From Bombella favorum (GTDB lineage Bacteria; Pseudomonadota; Alphaproteobacteria; Acetobacterales; Acetobacteraceae), in NCBI RefSeq assembly GCF_014048475.1, contig NZ_NWUS01000003.1:217846-281845 (forward strand): a DNA stretch of 64,000 nucleotides, given 5' to 3'. This document shows, piece by piece, positions 55,671 to 64,000 of the stretch (position 1 is its first letter; the number at the start of each line of letters is the position of its first letter). The notes under the pieces were generated by a model. It was not told where the DNA came from and ran no database searches. It saw nothing but the letters and a program-made list of their open reading frames with translations. Position numbers and translations under genes: made by a program.

Positions 55671-56452
55671 CGTGTCCTCCGTTGATACAAGCCTCTCTAT
55701 TGCCGGTTCAGCATGGATTCTTTACCCGGCAAGGCGGGGTATCGGCAGCTCCTTACGAGACACTCAATGGTGGGCTAGGGACGCAGGATCGGCTGGAAGA
55801 CGTGCAGGAAAATAGGCGGCGGATGGCTGCTGCTATGGGGGTAGAGCTGGAGCAGCTGGTGGCACTCCGGCAGGTTCACGGGGCGGATGTGCATGTGTTG
55901 CGGCGGGCAGAAGATGTCTGGTCGCACATGAAGGGCCATGAGGCCCTCCCAGCAGGGGATGCGCTAGTGACGGATAGTCCGGATATCGCATTGGGTGTGG
56001 CAACGGCGGATTGTGCCCCTGTGCTTTTGGCTTCAGAGGATGGCCGGATTGTCGGTGCGGCCCATGCGGGTTGGCGTGGTGCCGTAGGGGGTGTGCTGGA
56101 GCAGACCGTGGAACAGATGCGCTTGTTGGGGGCGAGGGGGCTCCGTGCTGTGGTTGGTCCTTGTATCGGTCCAGCCTCTTATGAGGTGGGCGAGGATATG
56201 CGTCGGGCTGTTTTGGAGCAGCACCCGGAAGGGGGGCGTTTCTTTGCTCTAGCGGTACGGGATGGTCACTATCAGTTTGATCTACCTGCTTTCTGTCTCT
56301 CTCTTCTGGAAAAGCAGGGCGTACGAAGCGAATGGACAGGCCATGATACGTTGGCAGATGGGCAGTTCTTTAGCCATCGCCGGGCAACCCTGAAAGGGGA
56401 TGCAAGAACAGGGCGTCAGGTCTCTGTCATTCGTGCGGGACGGGTAGGCTGA
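55667..56452 (+). CDS. pgeF: Peptidoglycan editing factor PgeF (YfiH, purine nucleoside phosphorylase-like)
   Basis: A 261-residue protein with the YfiH/Cupredoxin-like metal residues: FFTRQGGVSAAPYETLNGGL, RQVHGADV, TADCAPVLL (Cys-Ala-Pro), HAGWRG, and VGPCIGPASYEVG. YfiH proteins have purine phosphorylase-like and peptidoglycan-editing activities. It overlaps the lgt stop by 4 bp (ATGA), so it is in the hldD-lgt-pgeF operon. Confidence 0.93.
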   Translation: MTCPPLIQASLLPVQHGFFTRQGGVSAAPYETLNGGLGTQDRLEDVQENRRRMAAAMGVELEQLVALRQVHGADVHVLRRAEDVWSHMKGHEALPAGDALVTDSPDIALGVATADCAPVLLASEDGRIVGAAHAGWRGAVGGVLEQTVEQMRLLGARGLRAVVGPCIGPASYEVGEDMRRAVLEQHPEGGRFFALAVRDGHYQFDLPAFCLSLLEKQGVRSEWTGHDTLADGQFFSHRRATLKGDARTGRQVSVIRAGRVG

Positions 56453-56561
56453 CGGATAAAAAAATTGTCTTTTTCGCTTTTTTCCGCTAGGGCGGGGCAA
56501 CCATCCGGCACCCCTGGAGGCCGGTTGGGTGTGATAATTCAAGAACGCAGGAGCGTATAAC

Positions 56562-57176
56562 GTGGCGAAAGTAACGACACTGGAGATCTCCCAGCGCGCC
56601 AAAGCAGGTAAGGGGGCAGCGCGCGCAACACGTCGTGAGGGCATGGTCCCGGGCGTGGTTTATGGTGGTAAAAAGGAGCCGACTCTGGTCTCCATCGACC
56701 CCCGCATCATCATGAAGGAGCTGCACCGTGGTGCTTGGCAGTCTCGCCTGTACCAGTTCAGCATTGGTGGTGAGCAGGTCCATGCCCTGATCCGTGACAT
56801 CCAGTTCCATCCGGTGTCCGATGCGCCGATCCACATTGACTTCCTGCGTCTGGTCCCTGGCCAGAGCGTGCATGTTCAGGTTGGCATCACCTTTACGGGT
56901 GAAGATGAGGCTCCTGGCATCAAGCGTGGTGGTGTGTTGAACATTGCTCGTCACTCCGTTGACGTTGCAGTGCCGGTCGAGAACATCCCTGAGCATTTCA
57001 CGGTTGATCTCAGCAAGCTGGACATCAACGACAACGTGCGCTGGGACGACCTTCAGGGTACGGAACATTCCACACCGACTCTGCATATCCCCAACTTCGT
57101 GATCGCCTCCATCGCACCGCCGACGGTCGATGAAGAGACAGAAGAGGCTTCTGAGGAAGCTGCTGAAGCCAAGTAA
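56562..57176 (+). CDS. rplY: 50S ribosomal protein L25/general stress protein Ctc
   Basis: A 204-residue L25 of the long (Ctc) type: the N-terminal 5S-rRNA-binding domain ([29 protein letters not shown]) and the C-terminal Ctc domain ([19 protein letters not shown]) with an acidic tail ([14 protein letters not shown]). It starts at GTG 56562 with AGGAG 7-8 bp before it. pth follows by 14 bp. Confidence 0.95.
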   Translation: MAKVTTLEISQRAKAGKGAARATRREGMVPGVVYGGKKEPTLVSIDPRIIMKELHRGAWQSRLYQFSIGGEQVHALIRDIQFHPVSDAPIHIDFLRLVPGQSVHVQVGITFTGEDEAPGIKRGGVLNIARHSVDVAVPVENIPEHFTVDLSKLDINDNVRWDDLQGTEHSTPTLHIPNFVIASIAPPTVDEETEEASEEAAEAK

Positions 57177-57190
57177 GGGGTATTACGGTT

Positions 57191-57760
57191 GTGAAGCTCT
57201 GGGTCGGACTCGGTAATCCGGGCACATCAATGAGTCGCAACCGGCATAATATCGGCTTCATGGCAGTCGATGCGATTGCCTCGCGCCACGGGTTTAGCCC
57301 GTGGCGCAAGCGTTTCCGTGGGGAAACGGCAGAAGGGATGGTCGGGCGGCAGAAAGTGATTCTGCTTAAGCCGCTGACCTACATGAATCTGTCTGGTGAC
57401 AGCGTGCAGCAGGCAGCACATTTCTACAAAATCCCACAAGATGAGATTACCGTCTTTCATGATGAGCTGGATCTGGCTTTCGGGAAGATGAGGGTCAAGC
57501 GGGGTGGTGGAGCCGCCGGGCACAACGGCCTGCGCTCTATGGACAAAGCCCTTCCCGGCCCTGATTATTGGCGTGTCCGTCTGGGTATTGGCCATCCGGG
57601 TAGCCGTGAGAAAGTGCATGGCCATGTGCTGGGGGATTTCTCCAGTACGGAACGGCCAGAGCTAGAGCTATGGCTAGACGATATGGCGGATGCTACGCCA
57701 CTTTTGGCGCAGGGTGAGCATGAGGCCTTCATGACGAAGACAGCTCTGCGGCGGAACTGA
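57191..57760 (+). CDS. pth: Peptidyl-tRNA hydrolase
   Basis: It recycles peptidyl-tRNA released from ribosomes. The 189-residue protein has GLGNPGTSMSRNRHNIGFMA with the catalytic His, KPLTYMNLSG, and the C-terminal GAAGHNGLRSM with the Asn/Gly phosphate site. It starts at GTG. Neighbour of rplY, as in many Alphaproteobacteria. Confidence 0.96.
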   Translation: MKLWVGLGNPGTSMSRNRHNIGFMAVDAIASRHGFSPWRKRFRGETAEGMVGRQKVILLKPLTYMNLSGDSVQQAAHFYKIPQDEITVFHDELDLAFGKMRVKRGGGAAGHNGLRSMDKALPGPDYWRVRLGIGHPGSREKVHGHVLGDFSSTERPELELWLDDMADATPLLAQGEHEAFMTKTALRRN

Positions 57761-57835
57761 ACATAGAGAATCTAACAGGCCTGCGGCTGCACGAGATGAG
57801 ACAGACCGACAAGGCATAAAAAGGGGAGAGAGCGA

Positions 57836-58930
57836 ATGGGGTTCAATTGCGGGATCGTCGGCCTCCCCAATGTCGGCAAATCCACCCTCTTCAATGCGTT
57901 GACGCAGACAGCTTCGGCTCAGTCTGCCAATTATCCGTTCTGCACTATCGAGCCGAACACCGGGCGGGTGGCTGTGCCAGATGAGCGGCTGGAGGTTCTG
58001 GCCAAAGCGGGTAATTCCCAGCGCATTGTGCCGACGAGCCTTGAGTTCGTGGATATTGCTGGGCTGGTGCGTGGTGCCTCTAAGGGGGAAGGGCTGGGTA
58101 ACCAGTTCCTCGCTAATATCCGTGAGGTGGATGCCATCATCCATGTTCTGCGTTGCTTTGATGATGACGATATTACCCATGTTGAAGGTGGTGTGGACCC
58201 CGTGCGGGATGCAGACATCATCGAAACGGAACTGATGCTCGCCGATCTGGACAGTCTGGAACGCCGCAAGGTTGGGCTGGAAAAGCGTGCCCGTGGTAAT
58301 GACCGTGAGGCTAAGGAGCAGCTGGAGCTTATGGAGCCGCTTCTGGCCGCTCTGCGTGAGGGTAAACCAGCTCGTACGGCTGTTCCGGAGGGGAAGGAAG
58401 CCGAAGCAGCCCGCCTCCAGCTGATGACGACAAAGCCTGTTCTATACGTCTGCAATGTTGAAGAGGCTTCGGCCTCAACGGGCAATGTGTACTCCGAGCA
58501 GGTTCGCAAGCGGGCCGAAGCAGAAGGGGCCGGGGCGGTCATTGTGTCTGCAGCTATTGAGGCAGAGGTCAGCCAGCTTGAGGCCGAAGAGCGGGCCGAG
58601 TTTCTGGATGGTCTCGGCCTGAAGGATAGTGGGTTGGACCGTGTGATTGCTGCTGGTTATCGCCTGCTGGGTCTTCAAACCTATTTTACAGTTGGCCCGA
58701 AGGAAACCCGCGCCTGGACAATCACGGCGGGTACGAAAGCACCTCAGGCTGCCGCTGTTATTCATAATGACTTCGAGCGTGGCTTCATTGCGTGCGAAAC
58801 CATCGCATATGATGATTATGTGGCCTACAAGGGTGAGGCTGGCGCTCGTGAAGCAGGCAAACTGCGTGTCGAGGGTAAGAATTATGTCGTGCAGGATGGC
58901 GATGTCCTGTTGTTCCGCTTCAACGTGTAA
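57836..58930 (+). CDS. ychF: Ribosome-binding ATPase YchF
   Basis: A 364-residue Obg-type ATPase: P-loop GLPNVGKSTLFNALT, DIAGLVRGASKGEGLGNQF, the YchF-typical G4 variant around NVEE, and the TGS domain at the end (FERGFIACETIAYDDYVA, EGKNYVVQDGDVLLFRFNV in part). Identification is firm. Confidence 0.96.
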   Translation: MGFNCGIVGLPNVGKSTLFNALTQTASAQSANYPFCTIEPNTGRVAVPDERLEVLAKAGNSQRIVPTSLEFVDIAGLVRGASKGEGLGNQFLANIREVDAIIHVLRCFDDDDITHVEGGVDPVRDADIIETELMLADLDSLERRKVGLEKRARGNDREAKEQLELMEPLLAALREGKPARTAVPEGKEAEAARLQLMTTKPVLYVCNVEEASASTGNVYSEQVRKRAEAEGAGAVIVSAAIEAEVSQLEAEERAEFLDGLGLKDSGLDRVIAAGYRLLGLQTYFTVGPKETRAWTITAGTKAPQAAAVIHNDFERGFIACETIAYDDYVAYKGEAGAREAGKLRVEGKNYVVQDGDVLLFRFNV

Positions 58931-58939
58931 TTCTTGCCC

Positions 58940-59611
58940 ATGAAGGGACATTCTTCCCTTCGTAAGCCCTCGGCGACTCCGCTGGGGGCTGCGGCCTCTC
59001 GCTTTGGAGATGGCCGCCGGATGCGCATTGGCCTGCTGGGTGGTTCGTTCAATCCGGCGCATGAGGGCCATATACAGCTTGCCCGCAAAGCATTGGCGCG
59101 CTTGAAGCTGGATCAAGTTTGGTTGATGGTCTCACCGGGGAATCCGCTCAAAGCTCGTAAAGGCATGGCTCCTTTTTCCCAGCGGTTGGAAACGGCGCAA
59201 GCGTTGGCGGATGGGCGGCGCATCATCGCTATGGATATAGAGCAGAAGTTAGGGCAGCGTTATACAGTCAGAACTGTGGCGATGCTCCAGCAGCGTTTCC
59301 CTCACTGTCGTTTCATCTGGCTTATGGGGGCGGATGGGTTGGCTCAGTTTTCCCGTTGGCGGTCATGGCGGCGGTTAGCGCAGCTGGTGCCGATTGCTGT
59401 TTTGCCCCGGCCGGGAAGTATCATACCGGCCCTTAGGGGGCGGGCCAGCTCTGTGCTGCGGCGGCATCGTCATGATGGAAGGTCAGCGTCTCTTCTGCTA
59501 GAGAAAAGAAGTGGGCCGGGATGGACGTTCCTTTCTGCGCCTCAGAATGACATATCGTCGACTGTTTTGCGTCAAAAAGGGCTGTTTCGCCCGTCTGTCG
59601 ATCAGGAGTGA
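58940..59611 (+). CDS. nadD: Nicotinate-nucleotide adenylyltransferase
   Basis: NadD makes deamido-NAD, the substrate of NadE at 48263. The protein of about 223 residues has an N-terminal extension of about 27 residues, then MRIGLLGGSFNPAHEGHIQLA with the HxGH nucleotide motif, and C-terminal NDISSTVLRQKG with the ISSTxxR phosphate motif. ATG 58940 is used; ATG 59021 right at the core is a possible alternative. The stop overlaps the rsfS start by 4 bp. Confidence 0.9.
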   Translation: MKGHSSLRKPSATPLGAAASRFGDGRRMRIGLLGGSFNPAHEGHIQLARKALARLKLDQVWLMVSPGNPLKARKGMAPFSQRLETAQALADGRRIIAMDIEQKLGQRYTVRTVAMLQQRFPHCRFIWLMGADGLAQFSRWRSWRRLAQLVPIAVLPRPGSIIPALRGRASSVLRRHRHDGRSASLLLEKRSGPGWTFLSAPQNDISSTVLRQKGLFRPSVDQE

Positions 59612-60018
59612 GTATCATCATCAACGAGACCGAAACCCCCGCTTCCGCCCCTCTCTCTGAGGAAGGGCTGGCCCGTCTTCTGTCCGTCATCACAGAAAGT
59701 CTGGATGAGGATAAGGCTGAGAATATTGTTGTACTGGACCTGACAGGCCGTGCTGGTTTCGCCGAGCGCATGGTTATTGCCTCTGGTCTTTCCGAGCGTC
59801 AGATTTCCGCTATGGCCCAGCATCTTGAGCGTCGCCTGAAGGAAGAAAATCTGGCCCGCCCGCAGATCGAAGGCGACCAGGGAAGTGACTGGGTCCTGAT
59901 GGATGCTGGTGATGTGGTTGTCCATCTCTTCATGCCGGAAAGCCGTGAGCTTTATGCGCTTGAACGTATGTGGGGTGGTGATTTCGAGGCTGCTGCGGAA
60001 GAAATCACTGTTGAGTAA
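59608..60018 (+). CDS. rsfS: Ribosome silencing factor RsfS
   Basis: RsfS blocks subunit joining when cells starve. The 136-residue protein has ITESLDEDKAENIVVLDLTG, the conserved MVIASGLSERQISAMA, and the end FMPESRELYALERMWG. GTG start with overlap to nadD. rlmH is 27 bp downstream, the usual arrangement. Confidence 0.95.
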   Translation: MSIIINETETPASAPLSEEGLARLLSVITESLDEDKAENIVVLDLTGRAGFAERMVIASGLSERQISAMAQHLERRLKEENLARPQIEGDQGSDWVLMDAGDVVVHLFMPESRELYALERMWGGDFEAAAEEITVE

Positions 60019-60045
60019 GATGATGTACGGCGCAAGTGTGCTCTG

Positions 60046-60501
60046 ATGAAGCTCATTGCCGTAGGGAAGCTAAAAGCGGGACCAGAACGGGAGCTACTGG
60101 ACCGCTATTGCTCCCGGTTACGCCCGAAACTGGAAATCGTAGAAGTGGCTCAGGGTCGTGGTGCCCCGGCCGAGTTGAAACGGCGGGAAGCTGACGCCCT
60201 TCTGGCAGCCTGCCCTGATAATGCGTTTCTTGTTGCGATGGATGAGGGCGGTAAGCTCGTAGATAGTCGGGCTTTTTCATCCCAGTTGCAGGGGTGGCAG
60301 GAGAGTGGTCGCCCTGTCTGTTTCATGATTGGTGGCGCAGAAGGATTTGATGCCGCCATTATTCAGCGGGCTGATGCTGTGTTTTCACTTGGCAAGCTGA
60401 CATGGCCTCATATGTTGGTCCGGGTCATGCTGGCGGAGCAGCTCTTCCGGGCACAGGCTATTCAGATGGGCCACCCATATCATAAAGCCGGACGCCCATA
60501 A
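60046..60501 (+). CDS. rlmH: 23S rRNA (pseudouridine1915-N3)-methyltransferase RlmH
   Basis: A 151-residue SPOUT methyltransferase with the knot motifs [13 protein letters not shown] and [20 protein letters not shown], ending in [12 protein letters not shown]. It finishes the rsfS operon. An inverted repeat (AAAGCCGG/CCGGCTTT, 60484-60521) overlaps its 3' end. Confidence 0.95.
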   Translation: MKLIAVGKLKAGPERELLDRYCSRLRPKLEIVEVAQGRGAPAELKRREADALLAACPDNAFLVAMDEGGKLVDSRAFSSQLQGWQESGRPVCFMIGGAEGFDAAIIQRADAVFSLGKLTWPHMLVRVMLAEQLFRAQAIQMGHPYHKAGRP

Positions 60502-60521
60502 AAAACGGGCAGCCCGGCTTT
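60484..60521. terminator. Hairpin between rlmH and the CHAP gene
   Basis: AAAGCCGG and CCGGCTTT flank an inner GCCC/GGGC pair. The T-run is poor on both strands, so it is a weak terminator for both converging genes. Confidence 0.5.
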
Positions 60522-60551
60522 GGTAAAACTCAAATTATGTTCCCGCCCCTG

Positions 60552-61220
60552 TTACTGGAGGGAGCGGCTCGGTGCTTCATCCCCGAAGAAGTTGGTATCA
60601 GCCGGAACGGACGCTGTTTCCATATCGCTGGCTCTCCCTCTAGCGAGGACATTGCGATAGCGAGGAGAATCCGGCGCAGAGCCATCGGGGCGGTTATAGA
60701 TGAAGCCATGTGTCGGGTAGATGCTGCCCAGGCGACCGCTATTGCCGGCTAGAGCCACACGGACAGCCGTCCAGTCATTTTCAGGGGAAACATCCACTAC
60801 TTTGATGTTGTGGCTGATGCCATTAGATGCCCAGTGAGCCTGATCAATCAGGATGGTCCGGCTATCGACCTGCTCCCGGACAACGGCAACATGCCCAAGC
60901 GGCATACGGCGTGTGGGGCGGAAGCTCAGCACAGCGCCTGATTCGGGCTGCTGGCCACGGGCATAAAGACCCTCGGCATTACGCCACCAATCCCGTGCAT
61001 TACCACGGATATGGAAATCTGTACTCTGATGCACATAGGCCACACACTGGATGACATGAGCGTGGCCGTAATGACGATAATGTTTGTGAAGGAAATGACC
61101 GCTTCTGACCATACGGCTAGAATGGCGGACGTGATGCCTCGCTTCGGCCTTGGGAGCGCAGAATGCTGCCGCAGAAAACATCAGACATGATAGAAATAAC
61201 CGTTTTCCGGCACGGCGCAT
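60552..61220 (-). CDS. Exported CHAP-domain amidase/peptidase
   Basis: A 222-residue protein with a signal peptide (RLFLSCLMFSAAAFCAPKAEA) and a CHAP domain: catalytic Cys in IQCVAYVHQ, the GAVLSFRPT segment, and the His in LGHVAVVREQ. CHAP enzymes cut peptidoglycan cross-bridges or amide links. A His/Arg-rich stretch follows the signal. ATG 61220 is the start closest to the signal; the frame is open 13 codons further. Confidence 0.8.
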   Translation of the reverse strand: MRRAGKRLFLSCLMFSAAAFCAPKAEARHHVRHSSRMVRSGHFLHKHYRHYGHAHVIQCVAYVHQSTDFHIRGNARDWWRNAEGLYARGQQPESGAVLSFRPTRRMPLGHVAVVREQVDSRTILIDQAHWASNGISHNIKVVDVSPENDWTAVRVALAGNSGRLGSIYPTHGFIYNRPDGSAPDSPRYRNVLARGRASDMETASVPADTNFFGDEAPSRSLQ

Positions 61221-61634
61221 GGTACTTCTTCCCGTTCTGTTTGACCGAATGGACCTCACTCTTTCAATAGTCCCGAGAAACTATCAGAAGGCTGGTATGA
61301 GTGACAAGACAAATATTGACCTTAAAGAGCTATAGGGACCTGAATAAGATTTAATATTAGGAAATATATATCAATCATAAATATCTTTCATGGCGATTAT
61401 ACTCACTTGGCAAGGCGAAGCACCTGCCAGGAGGGGCGGCTTGATAAGGAAAAAAGAAAGAGGCTATTAAATCTGTATTCATGTAGAAGAAATATTTCTG
61501 TTTATTTTGCTATTCTTTTTTCTATATTTTCCATTTTGGCGGGGCAGATGTGGTGGAAGACCGGTTTCTTGTCGGGTGGGTTATGAAGTTGTAAGTCATT
61601 TCTTGATCGATGCCGTCGAAAGTGGAAGCCCACC
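61221..61634. promoter_or_regulatory. AT-rich 414-bp divergent spacer
   Basis: No gene is convincing here. AT content is high, especially 61330-61530. A hairpin TGGCAAGG/CCTGCCA lies at about 61410-61433. A 12-codon ORF (ATG 61297) has no support. I see no known RNA family. Confidence 0.4.
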
Positions 61635-62282
61635 ATGAAATTAACCTTGCGAAAAGTGACTGTGACACCGATTCGACAGAATTGTACGATTCTGTCTGAT
61701 GAATTAGGGCGGGCTATTATTGTCGATCCTGGGGGAGAAAGTGCACGCCTCGCCCAAGAGGTGGAAGGGCTGCATGTCGAGGCTATTTTGCTGACACATG
61801 GCCATCTTGATCATGCTGGGGGTGCGGCAGACCTCAAGGCGTTGCTGACAGCACGGCAGGGTCGTGAAGTGCCCGTTATTGGGCCGTTACGGGAGGATCT
61901 GTTTCTGCTGGAAAGGATCGAGCAGCAGGCAGCGGCCTTCGGGCTGAATGGGATGAAAAGCGTCACCCCGGATCGTTTTTCCAAGGATGGGGACGTGTTG
62001 TCCTTTCTAGGGCACGAGATTGAGGTGGCGCATGTCCCAGGGCATACGCCCGGCCATGTTGTGTTTATCTTGCGGCAGGCGGGAGTAGTGATTACGGGGG
62101 ATACGCTGTTTCGTGGCACGGTAGGGCGGACAGACTTTCCATATGGCAATGAGCGGCAACTCTTGGAAAGAATCCGTAGTAAGTTATTCACCCTCCCCGA
62201 TGATATGATCGTACTGCCGGGACATGGCCTACCGACCACGATTGGGGAAGAACGACAGAATAATCCAGCATTCCAGCATTAA
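61635..62282 (+). CDS. MBL-fold metallo-hydrolase (YcbL/glyoxalase II-like)
   Basis: A 215-residue metallo-beta-lactamase fold enzyme with the metal motif LTHGHLDHAGG, HVPGHTPGH with a further His ligand, and ITGDTLF with Asp. This is the short YcbL type that may act on thioesters. ATG 61635 is used; DUF192 follows 40 bp later. Confidence 0.85.
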   Translation: MKLTLRKVTVTPIRQNCTILSDELGRAIIVDPGGESARLAQEVEGLHVEAILLTHGHLDHAGGAADLKALLTARQGREVPVIGPLREDLFLLERIEQQAAAFGLNGMKSVTPDRFSKDGDVLSFLGHEIEVAHVPGHTPGHVVFILRQAGVVITGDTLFRGTVGRTDFPYGNERQLLERIRSKLFTLPDDMIVLPGHGLPTTIGEERQNNPAFQH

Positions 62283-62322
62283 GTGTCCGTTCCGTGGCGG
62301 GGCAGGGAAGGAGAGGAAAGAG

Positions 62323-62829
62323 ATGAGAGGATTTTATCGGTGGAGTCTTCTGGTGGGAGGGCTCTTTCTAGCGAGTACAACAGCCATTATGGGTATCGCT
62401 CGTGCAGAAGAGACGATTACGGAAGCTCAGCCGCCTCTGCCTGAAGTTGCTTTGACTATTACGGATCAAGCGGGGCGAGGTCATGATTTCAAAGTGGAAG
62501 TAGCCAGCACACCGCATCAGCAGGAGGTTGGTGAGATGTTCCGGAAGCAGATACTGCCGGACCATGGCATGTTGTTTGTCTGGCCGACACCGCAAAGCTC
62601 CGCCATGTGGATGCGCAATACATTCGTTTCGTTGGATATGGTCTTTATTGATGACCAGAACCGCATCCACGCCATTGAGGAACATACTACGCCTTTGAGT
62701 GAAGGAATCATCAGTAGTCATGGTCCTGTCCGGGCTGTGCTGGAGCTGCCAGCAGGAACGGCGGAAAAGCTAGGGTTGCTCGTTGGCGACCGGGTTGCGT
62801 CCGAGGCTTTGGCTGGCGGGGTGCACTGA
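62323..62829 (+). CDS. DUF192 protein, exported
   Basis: A 168-residue protein with a signal peptide (WSLLVGGLFLASTTAIMGIA ending ARA) and the DUF192 fold (VASTPHQQEVGEMFRKQILP, MWMRNTFVSLDMVFID, ELPAGTAEKLGLLVGDRV). Function unknown; related proteins are common in Alphaproteobacteria. ATG 62323 has AGGAAAGAG. Confidence 0.83.
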   Translation: MRGFYRWSLLVGGLFLASTTAIMGIARAEETITEAQPPLPEVALTITDQAGRGHDFKVEVASTPHQQEVGEMFRKQILPDHGMLFVWPTPQSSAMWMRNTFVSLDMVFIDDQNRIHAIEEHTTPLSEGIISSHGPVRAVLELPAGTAEKLGLLVGDRVASEALAGGVH

Positions 62830-62830
62830 T

Positions 62831-63793
62831 GTGTCCCGCACGGTTTTTATAACGGGCGTTGCGGGGTTCATTGGGTCTCATATGGCCCGGGCCCTTCTGG
62901 CACAGGGGTGGACGGTTGTAGGGATCGACAATGAGCAGTCCACGCCGGAGATGGTGCCCCTCCGTCTTGCTTCACTCTGTGGGCTGCTCAGATTTCATTA
63001 TACGAGGGCTAATCTGTGTAATCGGGACGTGCTGGCCGATCTGTTTGCTGCTCATCCTGATATTGATGTTGTTCTACATCTCGCTGCCCGGGCTGGGGTG
63101 CGGCAGTCCCGCCTTAATCCTTATGCTTATATAGAAGATAATATTAAGGGGCAGGTTAGTCTCTTGGAGGCCTGCCGATCCTTACCGCAGCTGCGGCATA
63201 TTCTTTATGCGTCTTCATCGGCTGTTTATGGGCCATCTGCCACACTGCCCTTTTCGGAGGAGGCGGTGATCGGTGCGCAGGCTTCTTTTTATGCGACAAC
63301 AAAAAGGATGAATGAACTCACGGCGCAGACCTATAGTCATCTTTATGGGTTTGCGCAGACAGGGATGCGCTTTTTTACCGTGTACGGTCCAGAGGGCCGC
63401 CCGGATATGGCCTGTTATGGTTTCGCTAAGGCGATCCATGATGGAACCCCCCTTACACTTTGGGACGCTGAGGGGCTGGCAAGAGACTTCACCTATATTG
63501 ATGATGTTGTGGCGGCAATTTTACACCTGATGGAGACCCCGCCAGCGGTGGGGGAAAGTCGTCTCTTCAACATAGGTTATGGTGAGCCCCGCTCAGTGGG
63601 TGATTTAATCCGCTGCCTAGAAACAGTGCTGAAGAAGAAGGCCATTGTTCAAAAAGCACCCAAGCCTGCTGAGGACATGTTGAGGACGTGGGCAGACACA
63701 ACAGCCTTGAAGAAAACGATTCCATGGGCACCACAGATTCCTTTGGAGGAAGGGATCAGGCGGTTTGGTCAGTGGTTTTCTGCGACTTTTTAG
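62831..63793 (+). CDS. NAD-dependent nucleotide-sugar epimerase/dehydratase (UDP-glucuronate epimerase-like)
   Basis: A 320-residue extended SDR with TVFITGVAGFIGSHMARALL, the LHLAARAGVRQSR block, SSSAVYG, the catalytic Tyr-x3-Lys in ASFYATTKRMNE (the usual YAASK reads YATTK), and RFFTVYGPEGRPDMACYGF. These motifs are typical of UDP-glucuronate 4-epimerase or similar surface-sugar enzymes; the exact substrate is open. It starts at a GTG one base after the DUF192 stop. Its stop lies in the first T-tract of the terminal region. Confidence 0.82.
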   Translation: MSRTVFITGVAGFIGSHMARALLAQGWTVVGIDNEQSTPEMVPLRLASLCGLLRFHYTRANLCNRDVLADLFAAHPDIDVVLHLAARAGVRQSRLNPYAYIEDNIKGQVSLLEACRSLPQLRHILYASSSAVYGPSATLPFSEEAVIGAQASFYATTKRMNELTAQTYSHLYGFAQTGMRFFTVYGPEGRPDMACYGFAKAIHDGTPLTLWDAEGLARDFTYIDDVVAAILHLMETPPAVGESRLFNIGYGEPRSVGDLIRCLETVLKKKAIVQKAPKPAEDMLRTWADTTALKKTIPWAPQIPLEEGIRRFGQWFSATF

Positions 63794-63839
63794 GTTTTTT
63801 TAACGTTTTTTGAAGTTTTTTTGATTTTTCTTCTTTTTT
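63787..63839. promoter_or_regulatory. Six phased T-tracts (predicted bent DNA)
   Basis: T-runs of 5-7 bases are centred near 63789, 63798, 63808, 63819, 63827 and 63836, about one helical turn apart. They end 5 bp before a -35 element. This is the usual look of an UP-type or bent upstream region, and the first run is also shared with the epimerase stop. Confidence 0.7.
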
Positions 63840-63843
63840 GGGG

Positions 63844-63872
63844 TTGTGCGGGTAGGGGGTTCTGCGTATAAG
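63844..63872 (+). promoter_or_regulatory. Strong sigma-70 promoter, probably of an rRNA operon
   Basis: TTGTGC (63844-63849), a 17-bp spacer, then TATAAG (63867-63872). The following CACCGGCGGCGCTGGAGCGG and the later GAAGGGATATGTTGGCGGCG look to me like rRNA leader sequence seen in the family; no rRNA is in the window, so this is inference. Confidence 0.55.
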
Positions 63873-64000
63873 CCCATTCACCGGCGGCGCTGGAGCGGAA
63901 GTTTCGGGGCTGACGGGGTGGTCATTGAAAAGAGAATATGGGTTATAAAGTAAAGACTGGAAGGGATATGTTGGCGGCGTTTTCGTTAGCGAAGGCTGAT

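Noticed and set aside
61297..61335. 12-codon ORF in the spacer before the MBL gene
   Set aside because: Too short and without a good ribosome-binding site or conservation evidence.

Overview
The window is a compact, gene-dense bacterial chromosome segment with about 69 protein-coding genes, two tRNAs and very little accessory DNA. I saw no insertion sequence, prophage, CRISPR array or toxin-antitoxin pair. Protein content points to an alphaproteobacterium of the family Acetobacteraceae: a cyanide-insensitive-type cytochrome bd oxidase, a GMC dehydrogenase with a gluconate-dehydrogenase subunit 3 partner, the split F0 operon atpI-atpB-atpE-atpF'-atpF, DUF2155, UbiK, a COQ9/TetR-like protein, and a LinKLMN-type Mce transporter. 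A small-genome, sugar-rich-niche member such as the Bombella/Saccharibacter group is my best guess. That is inference from gene content, not a species identification.

Layout. 1-5.6 kb: 5' part of mnmE (cut by the window edge), a methylguanine methyltransferase, cydA-cydB plus a 50-residue DUF2474 gene, and rho. 5.8-9.8 kb: a GMC oxidoreductase and its presumed subunit 3, separated by a 439-bp spacer packed with GTAC palindromes, then a dihydrolipoyl succinyltransferase lacking its subunit-binding domain. 9.8-18.1 kb: DUF3597, ahcY, a ZntB/CorA-like transporter, catalase, an unknown gene, and a pirin/LysR/WrbA quinone-stress group. 18.2-30.3 kb: mutY/dciA, serB/miaA, ilvB-ilvC (no ilvN between them), speD-speE-panB, gcvT, a small monooxygenase and a ROK sugar kinase. 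30.5-35.5 kb: glnA, tldD, an outer-membrane beta-barrel protein, yggT and tRNA-Ala.

35.6-44.2 kb is one long minus-strand run. It starts with the F0 ATP synthase genes, continues after 6 bp into a GT2/GT39 pair that probably decorates envelope lipids, and then a permease-ATPase-Mce-lipoprotein lipid transporter. 44.4-45.9 kb holds a class II ribonucleotide reductase relative that has kept only the C-terminal part of the fold and no visible redox cysteines. 46.2-51.6 kb: a second MlaD, two coupled small genes, dsbB, nadE, and a Cys-free secreted-looking protein preceded by a possible 38-codon leader ORF. 51.7-60.5 kb: tRNA-Gln, proC, ubiK, hldD-lgt-pgeF, and the housekeeping string rplY-pth-ychF-nadD-rsfS-rlmH. 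60.5-63.8 kb: a CHAP hydrolase, an MBL hydrolase, DUF192 and a nucleotide-sugar epimerase. The last 200 bp look like a curved-DNA upstream region and a strong promoter, probably for an rRNA operon beginning just past the window.

The items I consider most worth following are the GTAC-palindrome cluster (7434-7641), the degenerate ribonucleotide reductase paralog (44411-45910), the phased T-tracts before the terminal promoter, the absent ilvN, the dihydrolipoyl succinyltransferase without a peripheral subunit-binding domain, and the GMC/subunit 3 pair with no export signal.
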